Program-made: the position numbers and the translations under genes
Notes under the pieces: model-generated
What the model saw: the letters and a program-made list of their open reading frames with translations, nothing else
Databases searched by the model: none
What the model was told of the DNA's origin: nothing
Shown: piece by piece, positions 7,964 through 11,238 of the stretch
Numbering within the stretch: the first letter of the stretch is position 1
Layout of the letters: each line of letters begins with the position of its first letter
Assembly: GCA_031282225.1 (NCBI GenBank)
Contig: JAITEC010000041.1
Location: forward strand, 1 to 11,238
Direction of reading: 5' to 3'
DNA from: Oscillospiraceae bacterium
GTDB taxonomy: Bacteria > Bacillota > Clostridia > Oscillospirales > Oscillospiraceae
Length of the DNA: 11,238 bases

Positions 7964-7992
7964 AATATACGCTCCCGCAAGGGGAAAGTCAA
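7964..7992 (-). promoter_or_regulatory. Candidate sigma-A promoter of the speD polyamine operon
   Basis: On the minus strand TTGACT (7992-7987, 5 of 6 consensus bases) is followed by a 17-base spacer and TATATT (7969-7964, 5 of 6). The -35 box overlaps the TGA stop of the mocA-HD gene. Transcription would begin near 7957, leaving a leader of roughly 43 bases that contains the GGGGGA ribosome binding site of speD. It would let the polyamine genes be expressed apart from rplL and mocA-HD. No riboswitch or clear operator was recognised in the short leader. Confidence 0.55.
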
Positions 7993-9089
7993 CTGTCCGA
8001 TTCTGCGACAACGCCGTACCGCTCTTCCAGCGCGCGCGATATGTCCATCGCGCGCGTGATGCGCGCGCGGGCAGCGGCGTACGCGGCGGGGTCGGCGGCA
8101 AAGCGGCGGGCCGTGTCTCGCAGCGTGGCCTCCAGCGGGACCGTGCCGCCCGCGCGGCACAGCTTGTCCGCTAGATACAGCAGCATAGAGGCGTCTATAT
8201 CGACGCGCTCCGGCGGCATCTCCATGTGGCGGCCCACGGCCATGGCGGCCTCGGGGTACCCAAGCGACAGGAGCAGCAGCATCCCGGCACGCGCGTGATC
8301 CGGCTCGCGCCTGCATATGTCGTGCAGCAGGCACGACGACCTGAGCAGCCCGACGTCTATATCCGCGCCCGCGCCGTTGCAGCGGCGCGCCAAGGCATCC
8401 GCTACGCGCGCCACACTCTTGCAGTGCGCTACGATGTTCCCCGGGGTGCCATAACGTTCTAGCAGCGCGAGCGCCTCGCCCTCGTCGGGGTACGTCGGCA
8501 GCCCGAGTATCCGCAGCAGCGCGGCGTATCCCTCCGGCGTGTCCATGTCGGCGGCGGCGCCCGGGTCGTCCACGCGCACGTCCAACCGCCGAAAGCGCGA
8601 TAGATAGGCGCGCATACCGCCCTCGCCGTCAAATTCGCCGATGGAGCTCAATACTCCCGCCGGGATCAGCGGCGGGTGTCCCGGCGCGCCGTTGAATACG
8701 GGGTATACAACACGCCCCGGCGCCCGCCGGGATGCGGACAGCAGGCGCTTTAGTGTGTCTTGGCTAACCGCGCAGCAATCCACAGGCAGCAGAAAGAACG
8801 CTTCCGTATCCGCACAGAGAGCGCGCGCCCCGGCAATGACGGACGACAACATCCCATCGTCGTAGCGCGCGTTGTGTACGATATCCACGTTCAAGCCGCA
8901 ACGCCGGAGCTCCGCCCCGACGTCGCAGCTCCGGTAACCCGTTACGACCGTCACGCGCTCAACGCCCGCCTGTTTCGCCAGATGGACGGCGCGCGCTACG
9001 GCACTTTGCCCGCCGACGGGCAGCAATGGCTTGAACGCCCCCATCCTAGACGAATACCCCGCCGCGAGGATCACCGTTGCAGGCTTCAC
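7989..9089 (-). CDS. MocA-like nucleotidyltransferase fused to an HD domain
   Basis: A 366-residue two-domain protein. Residues 1-190 form an NTP-transferase domain: LAAGYSSRMGAFKPLL (8-23), a metal-binding Asp104 in LLPVDCC, GHPPLIP (137-143) and DMDTPEGY (181-188). This pattern fits the MocA/YgfJ branch, which makes the cytosine-dinucleotide molybdenum cofactor or serves related molybdenum hydroxylases. Residues from about 205 on form an HD domain with His222, the His256-Asp257 pair and Asp308 in LADKL, the metal ligands of HD phosphohydrolases. Comparable fusions are known next to molybdenum hydroxylase genes, but their exact reaction is unclear to me. The start is probably the GTG at 9089, 22 bases after the rplL stop and without a good Shine-Dalgarno, so translation may be coupled to rplL. 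Its 3' end carries the -35 box of the speD promoter. Confidence 0.85.
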   Translation of the reverse strand: MKPATVILAAGYSSRMGAFKPLLPVGGQSAVARAVHLAKQAGVERVTVVTGYRSCDVGAELRRCGLNVDIVHNARYDDGMLSSVIAGARALCADTEAFFLLPVDCCAVSQDTLKRLLSASRRAPGRVVYPVFNGAPGHPPLIPAGVLSSIGEFDGEGGMRAYLSRFRRLDVRVDDPGAAADMDTPEGYAALLRILGLPTYPDEGEALALLERYGTPGNIVAHCKSVARVADALARRCNGAGADIDVGLLRSSCLLHDICRREPDHARAGMLLLLSLGYPEAAMAVGRHMEMPPERVDIDASMLLYLADKLCRAGGTVPLEATLRDTARRFAADPAAYAAARARITRAMDISRALEERYGVVAESDS

Positions 9090-9111
9090 AGCGCCGATTG
9101 AGCGAACCGGT

Positions 9112-9495
9112 CTACTTTACTTCAACCGTGGCGCCGACCGCTTCGAGCTTCGCCTTTACCCCGTCGGCCTCGTCCTTGTTTACCGCCTCTTTGATCTTCG
9201 CCGGGACGCCCTCTACGAGAGCCTTGGCCTCCGCCAGCCCGAGTCCGGTTATGGCGCGCACTTCCTTGATGACCTTGATCTTCTCGGCGCCGAAACTCGT
9301 CATTACGACATCGAACTCCGTCTGCTCCTCCGCTGCGGCCTCCGCGCCCGCAGCTGCTCCGCCTGCGGCCGGCGCCGCCATCGCCGCCGCCGACACGCCG
9401 AATTCCTCTTCCAGGGCATGTACGAGTTCCGACAGTTCGATCACCGTAAGCGCCTTGACCTCTTCGATGAGCGCGGTTATTTTTTCACTTGCCAT
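9112..9495 (-). CDS. rplL: 50S ribosomal protein bL12 (L7/L12)
   Basis: The 127-residue stalk protein of the large ribosomal subunit, which binds uL10 as dimers and recruits translation GTPases. It shows the dimerising N-terminal helices (about residues 1-33), an alanine-rich hinge (about 37-58) and the conserved C-terminal domain with [23 protein letters not shown] and a VEVK ending. Length and sequence are normal, so it should work. GGAGG lies 11 bases before the ATG. Codon use differs from its neighbours: ATC is favoured over ATA for isoleucine, as expected for a highly expressed gene. The place is unusual: it normally follows rplJ directly and precedes rpoB, but here a foreign-looking amidase gene separates it from rplJ and a mocA-HD gene follows. 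It ends with TAG. Confidence 0.97.
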   Translation of the reverse strand: MASEKITALIEEVKALTVIELSELVHALEEEFGVSAAAMAAPAAGGAAAGAEAAAEEQTEFDVVMTSFGAEKIKVIKEVRAITGLGLAEAKALVEGVPAKIKEAVNKDEADGVKAKLEAVGATVEVK

Positions 9496-9504
9496 TATTA
9501 TAAA

Positions 9505-9531
9505 TACCTCCGTTTAATTATACACATTGAG
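9505..9531. repeat. Imperfect direct repeat, left copy, at the rplL leader
   Basis: Matches 10850-10876 at about 20 of 27 positions without gaps. The first 14 bases match at 12 (minus-strand consensus ATTAARCRGAGGTA), and the last five, TTGAG on the plus strand, match exactly. It covers the rplL ribosome binding site and the end of the amidase frame. Part of the likeness is due to both copies being ribosome binding sites, but the match extends well beyond them. Confidence 0.45.
9507..9511 (-). promoter_or_regulatory. Ribosome binding site of rplL
   Basis: GGAGG on the minus strand, 11 bases before the rplL ATG. It is part of a 14-base stretch that recurs with two changes at the ribosome binding site of the amidase gene (10850-10863). 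Confidence 0.75.
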
Positions 9532-10845
9532 TGCGGAATGTCCATAATAAGAAGTTGCGTTAGGATTCCAAAATTGCAGAACATCGCCTTTTCTTAATGT
9601 TGTGCTGATATTTGTGTATACTGAATTATCATTGTACCCTGTAGCCCTTGGTCCGTTACCGGTATTTGCCGTTGCAAAATCCCACAAATCCGCTACTCCT
9701 ACAAATGCAGGTTTTTCATTTCCTGTAGAGTCGTAATTACGACCCCACCAACCAGTTACCATTCTGTAGTCAGCTGCAACTCGAGCTTTTAGTGCTACTG
9801 CTGTTGGATTAGAATATGTGTTATCGGTATAAAGGTTCTAAATAGTATATCCTGAAGTTCCCCCATATCCCGCCCATATGCACTGCGAAACAAAATTGGT
9901 ACAATCGGGAGATGAACGCTTGAAAACATAGTTATCGTATTTGTCTCCAAGCCAATATCCCCACGAACGCGCTGATGCCGCATCATAACTTACGCTAATG
10001 GTCTGCACAAGAAAAGTGTTATCGACGTTTTCACCTATATCTCTTGCAGACTCTTTGCTTCGAGTTACCTCTATTTCATTTTCCATTTCATTTATAGAAA
10101 CTGCGCCAGTCGCGCTTTCGTTGTCAGAGGCAACTATATCCGCGCTCTTTCCAGAAAACAGCTCATCGATAATTTTAAATAATTCATCATCGGTAAATAT
10201 TGACTTCCCGTGGACAGCTTTTGCGTTTTCTAGTTCTGCGAGGCGACAGTCAATGTCTGAAGACTCGGCTCTGATTTCAGTTACCTGCCTGTTTTTGATT
10301 TTCAGAGTAAATATTGTACCCTGCCCACTCCGCTCTCCGGCGAATTGATATGAGGCTCCAGCATACACTTCAACCTCCATGTGAGATTCAAGGTCTGTAA
10401 CATTCAAGACGGTAAGCTGGCTGACTTCAACATCAGAAATGCCGCCATAGTGAATTTTGTAACTGGAATACTGAAACACTTGCTCTTTCATTATCAAATA
10501 AGAAATTGGGTCTAGCTTTTCCAAGTCAAAGTCGGAAAGACTTCCCGTCTCAAGAACTGCGTAATAATTCTCAAAAAAGTCGCACAGTATGTCCGCAATT
10601 TCAGGATACCCACCATCATCAAACGAGTACACTAGCGATTTTTTGAGTGGAGCTTCCATTTGAGCCTCCACAGGATTTTGAAGCTTCCCGTCATCAGGAA
10701 GAGTAACCTCTGAATTGCTCAATTGCGCATTTTGCGAACTGGGCATAGTTTCAGCTTCCTGCTTGCTCTGCGCGCTAGACAATAATCCGCCGCAGACGAA
10801 AAGAATTGTGCAAGCAATGACGACGTGTATAAATGTTTTTTTCAT
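9514..10845 (-). pseudogene. Secreted amidase-domain protein (Amidase_6-like), broken by an in-frame TAG and 3' truncated
   Basis: A frame of 443 codons with one TAG at 9838-9840 (codon 336). The first 335 residues start with a signal peptide (Lys2-Lys3, hydrophobic residues 6-22), then a polar region rich in Ser, Glu and Asp, a mixed alpha/beta region (about 70-235), and the start of a C-terminal putative amidase domain with the likely catalytic Cys315 in SPDCTNFVSQC. After the TAG the same frame goes on with GWWGRNYDSTG, GDVLQFWN and a likely catalytic His436 in GHSALNV. It then stops at once, about 30 residues shorter than I expect for this domain. The domain is typical of exported cell-wall or peptide hydrolases in Firmicutes. 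Base composition is far lower in GC than the neighbours, which suggests acquisition. Start at 10845 with AGAGG upstream. The unbroken 335-residue product would lack the catalytic histidine. Confidence 0.75.
9517..9544 (-). promoter_or_regulatory. Candidate promoter for rplL inside the end of the amidase gene
   Basis: The minus strand has TGGACA (9544-9539, 5 of 6 consensus bases), a 16-base spacer and a perfect TATAAT (9522-9517). Transcription would start only a few bases before the GGAGG of rplL, giving a very short leader. Both boxes lie in the last ten codons of the interrupted amidase frame, so the TATAAT may partly reflect coding sequence (Tyr-Asn). If active, it would restore rplL expression independently of read-through from rplJ. 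Confidence 0.4.
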
Positions 10846-10849
10846 GAGC

Positions 10850-10876
10850 TACCTCTGCTTAATAATTAGCGTTGAG
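10850..10876. repeat. Imperfect direct repeat, right copy, at the amidase leader
   Basis: Partner of 9505-9531. It holds the AGAGG ribosome binding site of the amidase gene and the AT-rich sequence before it. Its position at the right edge of the low-GC island, with the other copy at the left edge, makes the pair candidate boundaries of the insertion. Confidence 0.45.
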
Positions 10877-10889
10877 TTTTGACACTCCC

Positions 10890-10913
10890 GCTATGCGTGC
10901 CGCCGGCAATAGC
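10890..10913 (-). other. Hairpin just after the rplJ stop codon
   Basis: Starting one base after the rplJ stop, the RNA could fold with an outer stem GCTAT/ATAGC and an inner stem TGCC/GGCA closed by a GGC loop, with three unpaired bases on the 3' side. No T run follows, so it is not a standard intrinsic terminator. It could be an attenuator, a processing site or mRNA-end protection between rplJ and the downstream genes. The rest of 10846-10914 shows no clear promoter. Confidence 0.35.
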
Positions 10914-10914
10914 C

Positions 10915-11238
10915 TTACTGCCCGGACTGCGTTTCGGCCGATGTTACGGCTTCAGCTGCCGTGTCTGTGACCGGAGCTTCCGGATCCGTGTCCGCGCCGT
11001 TTTGATCGCCGCCGCCTTTTTTCTCCGCTATCGCCTTGACGACGGCGGCAAACATCGCTATCGGCGCCAGCATCGTGCCGAGCACCTGCGCGCGCAAGAT
11101 GGGCAGCGGGGGAATGGCGGCCAAGGCGTTGACCTCGTCTACGGACAGCACCTTGCCGTCCATGAAGCCGCCCTTGATGAAGAAGTGGTTATCAAACTTC
11201 GTCGCGTACTCCTTGATAAGCCGCGCGGGCGCTATGGC
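10915..11238 (-). CDS. rplJ: 50S ribosomal protein uL10 (L10), 3' part, cut by the window edge
   Basis: The last 107 residues of L10, the base of the ribosomal stalk, which anchors bL12 dimers through its C-terminal helix. The reading frame stays open to the window edge, so the gene begins outside. Recognisable parts are an APARLIKEYA start, FFIKGGFMDGKVL, LPILRAQVLGTMLAPI and the helix ending AIAEKK that binds bL12. After AIAEKK come about 33 residues rich in Gly, Asp, Glu, Ala and Thr, longer than the usual short end of bacterial L10. It stops with TAA, 69 bases before the amidase gene that splits it from its usual partner rplL. The core domain looks intact and functional. Confidence 0.95.
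   Translation of the reverse strand, partial: AIAPARLIKEYATKFDNHFFIKGGFMDGKVLSVDEVNALAAIPPLPILRAQVLGTMLAPIAMFAAVVKAIAEKKGGGDQNGADTDPEAPVTDTAAEAVTSAETQSGQ

Noticed and set aside
8041..8075. A GCGCGC-rich inverted sequence.
   Set aside because: It lies within the coding region of the HD domain and is explained by Ala/Arg codons in GC-rich DNA.
9031..9597. A 188-codon open frame on the + strand opposite rplL.
   Set aside because: It is the antisense shadow of rplL and the start of the mocA-HD gene, with no family features.
9838..9840. TAG as a reassigned sense codon.
   Set aside because: rplL, a certain housekeeping gene, ends with TAG right where the family ends, so TAG works as a stop here.
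9496..10914. The inserted region as an insertion sequence or other mobile element.
   Set aside because: No transposase, integrase or terminal inverted repeats were found; only an imperfect direct repeat and odd base composition support an insertion.

Overview
The window looks like a chromosomal segment of a GC-rich, Gram-positive-type bacterium, most likely an uncultured or poorly sampled member of the Clostridia. This rests on strong AGGAGG-type ribosome binding sites, a fold-I (Bacillus-type) arginine/lysine decarboxylase, an amidase domain of the kind common in Clostridia, and sigma-A-like promoter boxes. Most genes are visibly GC-rich (one sampled 60-base line in speE is about 72% GC), yet they often use ATA for isoleucine. 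One island, at about 9.52-10.87 kb, is much more AT-rich (about 43% GC in a sampled line). No tRNA, rRNA, CRISPR array or transposase was seen, and no gene-free stretch exceeds 300 bases.

Left end (1-1624, + strand): an alpha/beta hydrolase (esterase type) is followed after 29 bases by a MobA-like molybdenum cofactor guanylyltransferase. The mobA tail overlaps the oppositely oriented nspC tail by 17 bases, with no visible terminator.

Centre (1608-7914, - strand): a compact polyamine operon, in transcription order speD, speA, speE, speB, a carboxy(nor)spermidine dehydrogenase gene, and nspC. Spacings run from a 20-base overlap to 30 bases. A good promoter (TTGACT-N17-TATATT) lies just before speD. 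The operon encodes a complete arginine to agmatine to putrescine route plus two different ways of adding an aminopropyl group. One uses decarboxylated AdoMet (SpeD/SpeE); the other uses aspartate semialdehyde through a carboxylated intermediate (dehydrogenase/NspC).

Right end (7989-11238, - strand): upstream of speD lies a MocA-like nucleotidyltransferase fused to an HD domain, then rplL (ribosomal protein bL12), then a broken gene for a secreted amidase, then the 3' part of rplJ (uL10). rplJ and rplL are normally adjacent and followed by rpoB. Here a low-GC foreign-looking gene has separated them, and rplL leads into mocA-HD and the polyamine genes instead. The inserted gene carries one in-frame TAG and seems to have lost its 3' end. 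An imperfect 27-base direct repeat, which includes the ribosome binding sites of the amidase gene and rplL, flanks it. A near-consensus promoter for rplL lies in the last codons of the inserted gene.

The main points for follow-up are the split and rewired rplJ-rplL locus, the doubled spermidine routes in one operon, and molybdenum-cofactor nucleotidyltransferases on both sides of the polyamine genes.
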